Source: JAJEFO01 sp009843725
GTDB taxonomy: Bacteria > Pseudomonadota > Alphaproteobacteria > Rhodobacterales > Rhodobacteraceae
DNA: 64,000 nt
NCBI GenBank assembly: GCA_965243215.1
Contig: CBDEUJ010000005.1
Coordinates: 496,001 to 560,000, forward strand
Reading direction: 5' to 3'
The position numbers were made by a program, and so were the translations under genes. Each line of letters opens with the position of its first letter. The stretch's first letter is position 1. This document shows positions 35,750 to 44,920 of the stretch, in pieces. The notes under the pieces are model-generated. The model saw only the letters and a list, made by a program, of their open reading frames with translations. It did no database searches and had not been told where the DNA came from.

Positions 35750-37402
35750 GTGGCGGGCGGCATCGCACAGCGCGCCGGCGAGGACACGCCCGTCCTGGAA
35801 GTTTCCAGGTATTCGCTCAGCTACGCGACGCCGTCCGGCCCGATCCACGCCCTGAAGAACATCGACCTTCGCGTGGCGCATGGCCAGACACACGGCCTGG
35901 TGGGAGAGTCGGGTTCCGGAAAGTCCTCCCTGGCCTGGGCGATCCTGCGATATCTGCCGGAAAGCGCGGTCGAGAACGACGGCAGGCTGCTGCTGTCGGG
36001 GGAAAGCCTTCGCGACCGGACGCTTCCGCAAATCCTGGAAATGAGGGGACGACGGATCAGCATGGTCTTTCAGGACCCTTCCACCTCGCTGAACCCCGCG
36101 ATGCGCCTGGGGGAGCAGCTCTCGGAAGTCCTGATCCGCCATCGGGGCCTGACATTGCAGGAAGCCCTGGAGGAAAGCGAGGCCGCGCTGGCCCGAACCG
36201 GCATCGCGAAACCCAGGGACATGCTGCGCCGCTATCCGCACGAGGCGTCGGGCGGCGAGAAGCAAAGGGTGGTGATCGCCACCGCCTTTGCCTGCAACCC
36301 CGAGCTGATCGTCTTCGACGAACCGACCACGGCTCTCGACATCATCACGGCGCAGCAGATTCTGGAGCTGTTCAATCAACTGCAGGACGAAACGTCGATT
36401 TCGGCGCTCTACATCTCGCATGACCTGGGCCTCGTGTCCCGGGTGGCCGACGTTGTATCGGTCATCAACTCTGGCGAGATCGTCGAAAGCGGACCGTGTG
36501 CCGAGGTCTTCCGAAACCCCCGCAACGACTACACGAAGGCGCTGCTTGGCGCAGTCCCCAATCCGAAGCAGTGGCTGGGCGTCACGGAACCGCCGTCCGA
36601 GGCGCCCGCGCTGATGTCTGCAAAAGGCGTCACCGTCGAATACGGCCGCCAATCGCTTCTCGGGCAGCTGCTTGCTCCAAAGCCCACCCATCTGGGCGCG
36701 CGGGAGGTCAGCATCGAGGTCCGGAAGGGGGAGCTCGTCGGACTGGTCGGAGAATCCGGCTCGGGCAAGTCCACCATGGGCAAGGTCCTGTCAGGTTTGC
36801 AGGACTTCGAAGGCATCGTCCGCTTCGGCGACCGAGACTTTGCAAGACTGGCCGAGATCGACCGCGCGTACCGCCGCGCCGTACAGATCGTCTTTCAGCA
36901 CCCCGATGCGTCGCTCAATCCGCGGCAGCGCGTGCGCGAAATCCTCTCGCGCCCGCTGAAACTCTACGACATCGTGCCGCGGGAACAGCGTGCGGAGCGT
37001 ATCGCGAAGCTCCTGGAGCAAGTGCGCCTGCCGCGAGAGTTCGCAGACCGGCTGCCGCACCAGCTGTCCGGCGGAGAAAAGCAGCGAGTCGCGATCGCCC
37101 GGGCATTCGCTGCGGAGCCCGAACTCGTGATCTGTGACGAGATCACCGCCTCCCTGGACGTGTCGGTACAGGCATCCGTCGCCGAACTCCTGGTGAGCCT
37201 GCAGCGGCAAACCGGCACTGCGTGCCTGTTCATCACCCATGACCTGAACCTCGTCCGCCAGCTTGCACACCGGATTTGCGTGATGCAGCACGGCAAGCTG
37301 ATGGACGCGTTCCACAGAGACGACGCCGAAGGGCCGGACCGGAACCCCTATACCCGCGCCTTGTTGAAGGCGGTTCCGCCGCCCGCCAGCCAAGCCGCCT
37401 GA
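35750..37402 (+). CDS. ABC transporter ATP-binding protein with two nucleotide-binding domains (DppD-DppF fusion)
   Basis: This 550-residue protein has two complete ATPase domains. Domain 1 has Walker A GESGSGKSSLAW, signature ASGGEKQRVVIA and Walker B LIVFDEPTTALD. Domain 2 has GESGSGKSTMGK, LSGGEKQRVAIARAF and LVICDEITASLDVSVQ. An OppD/F-type C-terminal segment follows each domain. One polypeptide therefore replaces the usual DppD/DppF pair. The GTG at 35750 directly follows the permease stop; an upstream continuation of the frame overlaps the permease and is not protein-like. Confidence 0.92.
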   Translation: MAGGIAQRAGEDTPVLEVSRYSLSYATPSGPIHALKNIDLRVAHGQTHGLVGESGSGKSSLAWAILRYLPESAVENDGRLLLSGESLRDRTLPQILEMRGRRISMVFQDPSTSLNPAMRLGEQLSEVLIRHRGLTLQEALEESEAALARTGIAKPRDMLRRYPHEASGGEKQRVVIATAFACNPELIVFDEPTTALDIITAQQILELFNQLQDETSISALYISHDLGLVSRVADVVSVINSGEIVESGPCAEVFRNPRNDYTKALLGAVPNPKQWLGVTEPPSEAPALMSAKGVTVEYGRQSLLGQLLAPKPTHLGAREVSIEVRKGELVGLVGESGSGKSTMGKVLSGLQDFEGIVRFGDRDFARLAEIDRAYRRAVQIVFQHPDASLNPRQRVREILSRPLKLYDIVPREQRAERIAKLLEQVRLPREFADRLPHQLSGGEKQRVAIARAFAAEPELVICDEITASLDVSVQASVAELLVSLQRQTGTACLFITHDLNLVRQLAHRICVMQHGKLMDAFHRDDAEGPDRNPYTRALLKAVPPPASQAA

Positions 37403-37417
37403 CACGGAGGCCGAATC

Positions 37418-38638
37418 ATGACGGATGCTCTTTCGCTTGCCCGCGCCATTGATGAACAGGCCTGTCTCGACACGCTTTCCGAAATGGTCCGGTACAAAAG
37501 CCACTCCGGCACCGAAGGCGAGCGCGCGCTGGCCGGGCGCATGGTCGAGATCATGTCCGAGATGGGCCTCGAAGCCCATTTGCAACCTGTCGAGGACGAC
37601 CGTGTCAATGCCATCGGCGTCTGGCGCGGGACGGGCGGCGGCAAGAGCCTCCTGTTCAATGGCCATCTCGACACCAACCCCGTAAGCGAAGGCTGGACGG
37701 TCGATCCTTGGGGCGGGCTCGTCGACGACAAGTTCATCTACGGGATCGGCGTGTCGAACATGAAGGCTGGAGATGCCGCATCTCTCTGCGCGGTGCGCAC
37801 GCTGATGCAGGGTGGCAAACGGCTGAAAGGCGACGTCATCCTGACCTACGTCGTTGGCGAATTGCAGGGCGGGGTCGGCACCTACGCGGCCGTGAAGGCG
37901 GGCACGTGCGCGGATTACTTCATCAATTCCGAACCCACGGACTTGCAGGCCCTGACCATGCATGCCGAAGCGTTCATGTTCACGATCGAGCTGACCGGCA
38001 TCACCCGCCACATGTCCAAGCGCGAAGAGGCGGTCGACGCGATCCGCGCCGCCTGCGACCTGGTTCCGCGCTTGACCGATTTGACGTTCTCCGACGCGCC
38101 GAGCGACGAGCACCGCGGCATCAACCGTGTGCATGTGGGAACCATCCGCGGCGCCCTGGGCCAGGACTTCGAGGAATGGCGGCCGCCGCAGGTGGCGGAT
38201 TTCGTGCGGATGACCGGATCGGGGCGGATCGGGCCAGGGCAGACTCAGGAGAACGCGCTGAAGGACTTCCGCGCGGTTCTGGACGCGCTGGAAAGGGACT
38301 GGGCGGGGCTGAAGGCGGAGATCCGGATCGAGTCTCCCAGCGGAAACGCCCACATGCCGGCGTTCGAGGTGCCAAGGGACGCACGGATCGTGAAGGCGCT
38401 GAACGTCGCCTACGAAGCGATCCGCGGCGAACCGCAGGCCACGGGCGCGATCACGCCGCCGGGATACTACGGGACGGATGCCGGACACCTCTTTGCACAT
38501 GGAGGCATGGAGGGCGTCGTCTGCGGACCGGGCGGCCGCTACAACACCATGCCGGACGAACGGGTCGACATTCCCGACTACCTCGACATGGTGCGCATCT
38601 ACCTGATCACGATGTGTGACATCTGCGAATTGCAATGA
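37418..38638 (+). CDS. M20-family peptidase-like protein with altered metal site
   Basis: This 406-residue ArgE/DapE-type fold has His83 and Asp85 in FNGHLDTNPV, a catalytic Glu in VVGELQGGVG, Glu in NSEPTDL and the dimer-interface His in GITRHMS. Compared with the ArgE at 44921-46066, three ligand positions differ: the bridging Asp is Asn114 (GVSNMKAG), the second Glu of the DEE motif is Leu, and the final His is Asn (GPGGRYNTMPDE). It may be a divergent or metal-poor amidohydrolase or an amino-acyl-binding protein. GGAGG 7 nt upstream sets the start. The last 4 bp overlap the next M24 gene. Confidence 0.8.
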   Translation: MTDALSLARAIDEQACLDTLSEMVRYKSHSGTEGERALAGRMVEIMSEMGLEAHLQPVEDDRVNAIGVWRGTGGGKSLLFNGHLDTNPVSEGWTVDPWGGLVDDKFIYGIGVSNMKAGDAASLCAVRTLMQGGKRLKGDVILTYVVGELQGGVGTYAAVKAGTCADYFINSEPTDLQALTMHAEAFMFTIELTGITRHMSKREEAVDAIRAACDLVPRLTDLTFSDAPSDEHRGINRVHVGTIRGALGQDFEEWRPPQVADFVRMTGSGRIGPGQTQENALKDFRAVLDALERDWAGLKAEIRIESPSGNAHMPAFEVPRDARIVKALNVAYEAIRGEPQATGAITPPGYYGTDAGHLFAHGGMEGVVCGPGGRYNTMPDERVDIPDYLDMVRIYLITMCDICELQ

Positions 38639-39846
38639 CGGGTCGGGCCTTTCAGGAAATCGAGGCGACGGCCGCAGGCGGCCGCGCCGTGTCGCTGCGC
38701 TTTCCTCCGCAAGAGCATGCCGCCCGCCTGGCGGCCACGCGAGCGGAACTGAACGGCAGGGGGATCGATGCGCTGCTCGTCTTCTCGCAGGAGAGCCACT
38801 ACTACCTCACCGGCTACGACTCATCCGGCTACGTCTTCTTCCAGGCCGGCGTGATCACCGCCGACGAGCGGCCCACCGTACTGCTGACCCGGCGCCCGGA
38901 TCTGCGACAGGCCGAAACCGCGTCGCTCTACGACGAGATTCGCATCTGGTTGAATTCCGAGGAGGTCAACCCGGCGGAGGACTTGCGGGCGATCCTGCAA
39001 GAGCTTGGCCTGCACGGCGCACGTGTCGGCGTCGAGCTTGCGACCTACGGGCTGACGGCCGCCAATGGCAGGCTGGTCGAGGCCGCGCTGGACGGATTCT
39101 GCAGCCTGGAGGATGCGTCGGACATCGTGCGCCGCCAACGGCTGGTCAAGTCCGAGGCCGAGCTTGCCATGATGCGAGAGGCCGGACGTCTGGCCGACGC
39201 GGCGGTTCTCGCAGCGGTCGACGCCGCCGGACCAGGAGCCACCGAAAGCGAGCTGAGCGCGGCGGCGCTCACCGCGATGCTGCGAGGCGGCGAGGTTCCT
39301 TCGGGCGGCCCGCTGGTCAACACGGGACCGCGCGCGCTCTTCGGGCGCGGCATCAGCGGGCCGCGACAGATCGATGAAAGGGATCAGGTATTGATCGAAC
39401 TGGCCGCATCCTGTTGCCGCTATCACGTCTGCGCCGAATCCACCGTGGCGGTGGGCAGACCTGACCCGCGGCAATCCGGGATGATGGCCGTGGCGGCGGA
39501 TGCGCTTGAACGGATCAGGGATTCGGCCCGCCCTGGTGCGGCGCTTGGCACGCTGGACGACATCCACCGCAACGTGCTGGACGAGGCCGGTTTCGCCACG
39601 GAACGCTTTGCTGCGTGCGGCTACGCGCTCGGCTGCACGTTCAGGCCCACCTGGATGGACGTGCCACCGATGATCTACACCGGCAACCCGCTGGTCATGG
39701 AACCAGGCATGGTGTTCTTCGTGCACATCATGATTCCGGACACGCGGACAGGCGTCATGGCGGGAATGGGACAGACATTCGCGATCCGTGAAGACGGCCC
39801 GGTAGAGCTGTTCAGCAACCTGCCCACCGAACTGTTCCTGCGTTAA
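38635..39846 (+). CDS. M24-family hydrolase (creatinase-like), paralogue 2
   Basis: This 403-residue paralogue of the 31211-32389 protein shares blocks such as SGYVFFQAGVITADERP, LLTRRPDL, NTGPRALFGRGISGPRQID and WMDVPPMIYTGN. The first metal-Asp site reads VLIELAASCCRYHVC and the final section MEPGMVFFVHIMI, so canonical metal ligands are again missing. It overlaps the M20-like gene (ATGA). Two related M24 enzymes bracketing one transporter suggests they act on two forms or stereoisomers of the same import. Confidence 0.83.
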   Translation: MTGRAFQEIEATAAGGRAVSLRFPPQEHAARLAATRAELNGRGIDALLVFSQESHYYLTGYDSSGYVFFQAGVITADERPTVLLTRRPDLRQAETASLYDEIRIWLNSEEVNPAEDLRAILQELGLHGARVGVELATYGLTAANGRLVEAALDGFCSLEDASDIVRRQRLVKSEAELAMMREAGRLADAAVLAAVDAAGPGATESELSAAALTAMLRGGEVPSGGPLVNTGPRALFGRGISGPRQIDERDQVLIELAASCCRYHVCAESTVAVGRPDPRQSGMMAVAADALERIRDSARPGAALGTLDDIHRNVLDEAGFATERFAACGYALGCTFRPTWMDVPPMIYTGNPLVMEPGMVFFVHIMIPDTRTGVMAGMGQTFAIREDGPVELFSNLPTELFLR

Positions 39847-39869
39847 GGGCGAATTGGAGATGAACCTCG

Positions 39870-40796
39870 ATGCCACTGCTTGAATCCGACGCCAAGGGAG
39901 TTTTCGTCATTTCGGTGACGCCCTTCACCGAAGACGGCGCGATTGACTTCGACAGCCTTGATCGCGCCATCGACTTCTATTGCGACAAGGGCGCGGACGG
40001 AATCACCATCCTGGGGATGATGGGCGAAGCGCCCAAGCTCACGCTGGCCGAGTCCCATGAGGTTGCAGCACGCGCGATCACCCGTGCCGGAAACAGGCCC
40101 GTGATCGTGGGGTGCTCGGCGCCCGGGCTGGCAGCCATCGGCGAGCTTGGAAAGGCCTCGATGGATCTGGGCGCCGCAGGGATCATGGTTGCGCCGCCTG
40201 GAACGCTCAAGACGGACACCCAGATTGTCGGATATTATCACGACGTCGCGCGGGTTCTGGGCGACGGGGTGCCGATCGTCTTGCAGGACTTCCCGCTGGC
40301 CACGAGCGTCCATTTCGCGCCAGAGGTCATCGGCCGGATCGTTGCGGACGTCCCCGAACTTGCAATGCTCAAGCACGAGGACTGGCCGGGTCTGGCGAAG
40401 ATCACGGCAATCCGGGAAGCGGAGAGCCGCGGGCAACGCCGGATTTCCATCTTGTGCGGCAATGGCGGCATCTTTCTGCCTGAGGAACTGGCGCGCGGTG
40501 CCGATGGCGCGATGACCGGCTTCGGCTATCCCGAGATGATGGTGGCTGTGACAGCGCTTGTGGCACAGGGCGAATTGGCCCGGGCCCAGGACCTCTTTGA
40601 CGCATATCTGCCGCTCGTTCGGTACGAACAGCAGCCAGGGGTCGGGCTCGCGGTGCGGAAGCACGTGCTCGCCAAGCGGGGCGTGATTGCGACGCCGACG
40701 ATCCGCCGCCCGGGCCGGGGCCTTTCCGCGGAGGCAAGAGAGGAAGTCGATCGACTGGCCTCGCGACAGGCGCGGCGGCTCGATGCCATCGGGTAG
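39870..40796 (+). CDS. DapA/N-acetylneuraminate-lyase-family aldolase
   Basis: This 308-residue class I aldolase barrel has the TPF start (VISVTPFTEDGAIDFDSLDR), GMMGEAPKLTLAE at the carboxylate-binding loop (normally GTTGE), PIVLQDFPLAT and the Schiff-base Lys in AMLKHEDWPG. DHDPS-like enzymes outside lysine biosynthesis cleave or form 2-keto-acid aldols, or dehydrate sugar acids. It is the last gene of the operon, 23 bp after the M24 gene with GGAGAT upstream. Its product is probably pyruvate or a keto acid for central metabolism. Confidence 0.87.
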   Translation: MPLLESDAKGVFVISVTPFTEDGAIDFDSLDRAIDFYCDKGADGITILGMMGEAPKLTLAESHEVAARAITRAGNRPVIVGCSAPGLAAIGELGKASMDLGAAGIMVAPPGTLKTDTQIVGYYHDVARVLGDGVPIVLQDFPLATSVHFAPEVIGRIVADVPELAMLKHEDWPGLAKITAIREAESRGQRRISILCGNGGIFLPEELARGADGAMTGFGYPEMMVAVTALVAQGELARAQDLFDAYLPLVRYEQQPGVGLAVRKHVLAKRGVIATPTIRRPGRGLSAEAREEVDRLASRQARRLDAIG

Positions 40797-40931
40797 CGTC
40801 GGGCACGACGCCGCTGCCGGAACGGGACGAGCGCCACGGTCGCATTCTCAAGAATCTTGCGTGGCATGGCCTTGGCCGATGCAACTTGCGACCCTCGGGC
40901 CTGACCGGATGCATCGACCCGTCCTGCAATC

Positions 40932-40956
40932 GGGGCCGCGCCGTGGACGCGGCCCC
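40932..40956. terminator. Hairpin between convergent operons
   Basis: GGGGCCGCG (40932-40940) and CGCGGCCCC (40948-40956) form a 9-bp GC stem with a 7-nt loop, between the converging DapA-family gene and potD. There is no T run; it is probably used from both sides. Confidence 0.6.
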
Positions 40957-40963
40957 GGCGTGT

Positions 40964-42001
40964 TCACTTCTTCACGTTTGTCCAGATCTGGTCATAGACG
41001 GCCTGGGTCGCTTCGTCGCAGACCTCGATGAACACGGCTGGCCCGGCAGTGGCCGGAGGATTGGATTCCGGCAGGCTCGCGAGTTCGGGATCGAGATATT
41101 CGCCTACGCCCGAAAGCCCAGAGCCGTAGCGGGCATAGTTCGACACTGCCGCGATGTTTTCGGGCATCAGCAGGAAGTCCATGAAGGCGATCGCGCTGTC
41201 CCGGTTCGGTGCATCCTTCAAGAGAACGACGTTGTCCATCCAGGCCACGTAGCCCTGGGTCGGGAAGGCGTATTTCAGGCTTGCTCTCTCGGCGCGGGCC
41301 TTGGCGCCGAAACCGTCGTAGATCTGGCCCACAGCTGCGTCACCTGACACCAGGACCTCCTTTGCAGTGTCCGAATTGAACGATGCCCAGTGGGTCTTGG
41401 CGTTCTGCAGCATGTCGTTCATCGCCTTCAGCTGCTCGCGGTCGGAGCTGCATTGCGGGATGCCCAAGTGCAAGGCCGCCATGGCCAGGACCTCACCCTG
41501 ACTGTCCAGCATGTTGATCTTGCCCGAAAGCGCCGCTGGCGGATCGAACAGGATGTCGGTGGTGTCGATGTTGCCGTCGTAGACCGCCGTATCTACCATG
41601 AAGCTGGTCGAGCCCCACTGGTACGGAATGGAGTGCTTCCACCCCGGATCGAAGCTGGGATCGGCCCATTCCGGCGCAATGTTGCCCTTGTTCTTCAATT
41701 CGCCGTCGCCGACCTCGTCCAGCATTCCTTCGCCAATCATGATCGACACCATGTAGTCGCCCGGAACCGCCACGTCGTAGGTTCCCATGCCGCCAGCCTT
41801 CAGCGAGGCCAGCATCGCCTCGTTGGAATCGTAGGTGTCCATGGTCACCTCGATGCCCGTCTCGGCCGTGAACTTGTCCAGAAGCTCCTGCGGGATGTAC
41901 TCGAACCAGTGGTAGATGACGAGCTTTCCCTCGGCGCTGACCGAAGTCGCGCCAAGTGCGAGCGCAATTGCAGTTGCGGCTGTCCTTGCGAAGATATGCA
42001 T
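40964..42001 (-). CDS. potD: PotD/PotF-type periplasmic binding protein
   Basis: This 345-residue protein has a signal peptide (TAATAIALALGATSVSAEG). It begins as a polyamine-type binder (KLVIYHWFEYIPQELLDKFT, EVTMDTYDSNEAMLASLKAG) and carries the usual PSDYMV equivalent as VPGDYMVS. It should capture a polyamine or other cationic small molecule for PotABC. It is the last gene of the leftward operon, 10 bp after potC. Its last 92 codons and the following hairpin are repeated as a decayed copy at 23081-23360. Confidence 0.88.
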   Translation of the reverse strand: MHIFARTAATAIALALGATSVSAEGKLVIYHWFEYIPQELLDKFTAETGIEVTMDTYDSNEAMLASLKAGGMGTYDVAVPGDYMVSIMIGEGMLDEVGDGELKNKGNIAPEWADPSFDPGWKHSIPYQWGSTSFMVDTAVYDGNIDTTDILFDPPAALSGKINMLDSQGEVLAMAALHLGIPQCSSDREQLKAMNDMLQNAKTHWASFNSDTAKEVLVSGDAAVGQIYDGFGAKARAERASLKYAFPTQGYVAWMDNVVLLKDAPNRDSAIAFMDFLLMPENIAAVSNYARYGSGLSGVGEYLDPELASLPESNPPATAGPAVFIEVCDEATQAVYDQIWTNVKK

Positions 42002-42011
42002 GTCTTTCTCC

Positions 42012-42818
42012 TTATGTTGAGTTGTCTTTCCTGCTTACGATGTAGCTGATGGTGACCATGGCAATGGACACGATCAGCAACATCGTCGAGATCGCCATGA
42101 TGTTCGGCTTGATCCCTTGTTTCACCGACCCGAAAATCGCCGTGGGCAGAGTCTCGACGCCTGCGCCCTTGACGAAGTTCGTGATGATGAAGTCGTCGAG
42201 GCTTACGATAAAGGCCAGAAGGAAACCGGCGATGATGCCGGGCATCATCATGGGCAGCAGGACGCGCCGGAAGGCCTGGGCCTTGGTCGCGTAAAGGTCC
42301 TGAGCGGCCTGTTCAAAGGTGTCCTCGATCCCCTGCATCCGCGCCTGGATCGGAAGATAGGCAAAGGGGATGCAGAAGGCGATGTGGGCCGCGAGGATGG
42401 TCAGGTATCCGCGCGTGAACCCGATGGAGTTGAAGAAGATCAATGTGGCGACCGCCGTCACGATCTCCGGCACCATCAGCGGCAGCGAAATCAGTCCGAG
42501 CGATGCCGTGCGCAGCCGATACCGGCCACCGCGCACGATTGCCGTTGCCGCGGACGTGGCAATGGCCGTCGACATCGTGGCGGCGATCAGTGCGATCGTG
42601 AAGGAATTGATGGCCGCCTGCTTGAACTTGCCCGACTCGGGGCCCCAAAACACGTCCGCGTACCATTGCAGCGACAGCCCTTCCCAAACGGTGATCGAGC
42701 GCGATGCATTGAACGAGTAGATCGTCACGATGATCAACGGGGAATAGAGCACGACAAGGCAGAGCAGCGTCATGGCCCTGAACCCGGAATAGGTTCGGAC
42801 ATCGCTGCGAGAACTCAT
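42012..42818 (-). CDS. potC: Polyamine-type ABC transporter permease PotC
   Basis: This 268-residue protein begins MSSRSDVRTYSGFRAMTLLC. It has about six membrane helices and the EAA motif EQAAQDLYATKAQAFRRVLL followed by PMMMPGIIAGFLLAF and SLDDFIITNFVKGAG, the last being a PotC hallmark. Start 42818 overlaps the potB stop by 4 bp. A longer open frame reaches back into potB but is not PotC-like. Confidence 0.9.
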   Translation of the reverse strand: MSSRSDVRTYSGFRAMTLLCLVVLYSPLIIVTIYSFNASRSITVWEGLSLQWYADVFWGPESGKFKQAAINSFTIALIAATMSTAIATSAATAIVRGGRYRLRTASLGLISLPLMVPEIVTAVATLIFFNSIGFTRGYLTILAAHIAFCIPFAYLPIQARMQGIEDTFEQAAQDLYATKAQAFRRVLLPMMMPGIIAGFLLAFIVSLDDFIITNFVKGAGVETLPTAIFGSVKQGIKPNIMAISTMLLIVSIAMVTISYIVSRKDNST

Positions 42819-43747
42819 GACGCTGCCTCCCGATCGGCCTTTGCCTGCTGGCGGGCAAGGAACATGAGGATGACGAGGACCAGCGTCAGGAGGATCATCG
42901 AGGCGGCGGCTCCGAACGGCCAGTTGCCTGCATTGCCCTTGAACTGTTCCTCGATCAGCGAGCCGATCATGAAGTTCTTTGCCCCGCCCAGCAAGTCCGG
43001 GGCCAGGAACGCGCCAAGCGACGGCACGAAGACCAGGATGCAGCCCGCAACGATGCCCGGACGCACGCTGGGGATCACGATCCGCCGCAAGGTCGTCCAC
43101 TTGTCCGCGTAAAGGTCGGCGGCGGCTTCGCTCAGGGCGAAGTTGTATCGCTCGACGCTGGCGTAGATCGGCAGGACCATGAAGGGCAGGTAGCTGTAGA
43201 AGAGGCCGATCTGGACGGCGGCGTTGGTGTTGATGATGCGGATCGGGTCGTCGATGAGCCCTGTCCAGAGCAGAAAGTCGTTCAGCGGACCCTGATCGCG
43301 AAGAAGAAACTTCATCGAGACCGTGCGAATCAACAGGTTCACCCAGTAAGGGATCGTGATCAGGAACACCCAGACAGTTCGCGTGTGGGCGGGCCGCGTG
43401 GCGATGAAGTATGCCGTCGGGAAGCCGATCAGCAAGGCAAGGAAAGTAGCAAGCCCTGCCTGCCAGATCGAGCGCCAGAAGATCAGGATGTAGGTCCATT
43501 CGACCCTTGCAGGCTCGTCGCCGAAGAGCCCGCGATCGAAGAAGAACTGGTCATAGGCCGAAAGCGTGAACTCCCAGATGACGCCGCCGCGGAACTCCTT
43601 TGTCAGGAATGAATAGACCAGCATCATCGCGACAGGCGCCAGAACGAAGACGCCGAGAACCGCCCATGAGGGCAGCAAAAGCCATTTCCGCGCACTGGCG
43701 TAGGTGTCGCTGCGGGCGGAGCCGCTGGTTGCAGCAGCACCTGCCAT
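42815..43747 (-). CDS. potB: Polyamine-type ABC transporter permease PotB
   Basis: This 310-residue permease has an N-terminal membrane helix (LLLPSWAVLGVFVLAPVAMM), further helices and the EAA loop SEAAADLYADKWTTLRRIVI then PSVRPGIVAGCILVFVPSLG. Paired with PotC it forms the import channel. Its start is 1 bp inside the potA stop and its end overlaps potC. Confidence 0.9.
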   Translation of the reverse strand: MAGAAATSGSARSDTYASARKWLLLPSWAVLGVFVLAPVAMMLVYSFLTKEFRGGVIWEFTLSAYDQFFFDRGLFGDEPARVEWTYILIFWRSIWQAGLATFLALLIGFPTAYFIATRPAHTRTVWVFLITIPYWVNLLIRTVSMKFLLRDQGPLNDFLLWTGLIDDPIRIINTNAAVQIGLFYSYLPFMVLPIYASVERYNFALSEAAADLYADKWTTLRRIVIPSVRPGIVAGCILVFVPSLGAFLAPDLLGGAKNFMIGSLIEEQFKGNAGNWPFGAAASMILLTLVLVILMFLARQQAKADREAAS

Positions 43748-44829
43748 CAGTCTTCCAGCATCCTGGCGGCGCCGGCTTCCACGCCGACGGTGACTTCCGT
43801 GCCGGGATCGAAGATCTTGGCGACGCCAGCGGCGGAATTCTGGGTGCGCACGGTCAACGCGATGTCACACTGAAGCTGGACAACGGTCTGCACGTCGGTG
43901 CCGACGAAGATGTTCTCCTTTACGACACCCTGCCAGGAACCACCGTTGGCCGCGGTGAGCGACATTCGCTCGGGACGGATGGAAATGTGGACATCTGCCC
44001 CAGGCTGGGCTTTGCCGATGGCGTCGCATTCCAGCGTCAAGCCATTGGCAAGGCGGCACGTCGCGACCGATGCGTCAACCGCTTCAAGGCGGGCATCAAG
44101 GAGATTGGTCTCGCCGATGAAGTCGGCGACAAAGCGGTTCACGGGTCGCTCGTAGATGTCGCGCGCCTCCCCCAGCTGTTGAAGACGTCCCGCCGACATG
44201 ACCGCGATGCGGTCCGACATGGTCAGGGCCTCTTCCTGGTCATGTGTCACGAAGGTGAAGGTGATCCCGGTCTCGCGCTGGATCGACTTCAATTCGGACC
44301 TCATCGCCTGCCGCAGCTTCAGGTCCAACGCGGAAAGCGGTTCGTCCAGCAACAGGACTTTCGGTTCTGGCGCCAGCGCGCGGGCGAGGGCAACACGCTG
44401 TTGCTGGCCGCCGGAAAGCTGCGACGGCTTCCGCGCCGAAAACGGGGCAAGCTGCACGAGCTCCAGCATTTCGCCCGCCTTCTTGCGGGCGGCTTCCTTC
44501 GAGCTGCCTCTCATTTCCAGCCCGAACATGACATTTTCCTCGATTGTCATGTGCGGGAACAAGGCATAGTTCTGGAACACGGTGTTCACGGGCCTCTGAT
44601 GCGGCGGGAGGTTCTCAATCTCGTCGCCGAACAGGAAAATCTCGCCCTCCGTCACCTCTTCGAACCCCGCGATCATCCTGAGCAATGTGGTCTTGCCGCA
44701 ACCCGACGGGCCAAGCAGCGTAAAGAACTCGTTGTCCCGAATCGAGACCGTGATGGACTGAAGCGCGGTGAAACTTCCGTAGCGCTTCACGGCATTGCGC
44801 ACATCGATTGCGTTCCGTGGCTCCGGCAT
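43747..44829 (-). CDS. potA: Polyamine-type ABC transporter ATPase PotA
   Basis: This 360-residue ATPase has Walker A GPSGCGKTTLLRMIAG, a Q-loop NYALFPHMTIEENV, signature LSGGQQQRVALARALA and Walker B VLLLDEPLSALD, plus the TOBE regulatory domain at the C-terminus (HISIRPERMSLTAANGG). Start 44829 has AAGGGACGAGGA immediately upstream. It follows argE by 91 bp and opens the pot genes. The operon gene order is potA-potB-potC-potD. Confidence 0.92.
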   Translation of the reverse strand: MPEPRNAIDVRNAVKRYGSFTALQSITVSIRDNEFFTLLGPSGCGKTTLLRMIAGFEEVTEGEIFLFGDEIENLPPHQRPVNTVFQNYALFPHMTIEENVMFGLEMRGSSKEAARKKAGEMLELVQLAPFSARKPSQLSGGQQQRVALARALAPEPKVLLLDEPLSALDLKLRQAMRSELKSIQRETGITFTFVTHDQEEALTMSDRIAVMSAGRLQQLGEARDIYERPVNRFVADFIGETNLLDARLEAVDASVATCRLANGLTLECDAIGKAQPGADVHISIRPERMSLTAANGGSWQGVVKENIFVGTDVQTVVQLQCDIALTVRTQNSAAGVAKIFDPGTEVTVGVEAGAARMLED

Positions 44830-44920
44830 TCCTCGTCCCTTTTTCCAGCAACGCTCGAAGTCTGCCGATTCAGGCAAACCCTAGCAATGGCCAATTCGCC
44901 TTTGCAGTCCCCCGAAAGGG

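Noticed and set aside
36791..38635. 614-residue minus-strand open frame
   Set aside because: Antisense of the double ATPase and M20-like genes, which have intact motifs and ribosome sites.
42819..43499. Extended potC start
   Set aside because: The frame is open into potB, but the extra 227 residues are Arg/Pro-rich and the ATG at 42818 overlaps the potB stop as expected for coupled genes.
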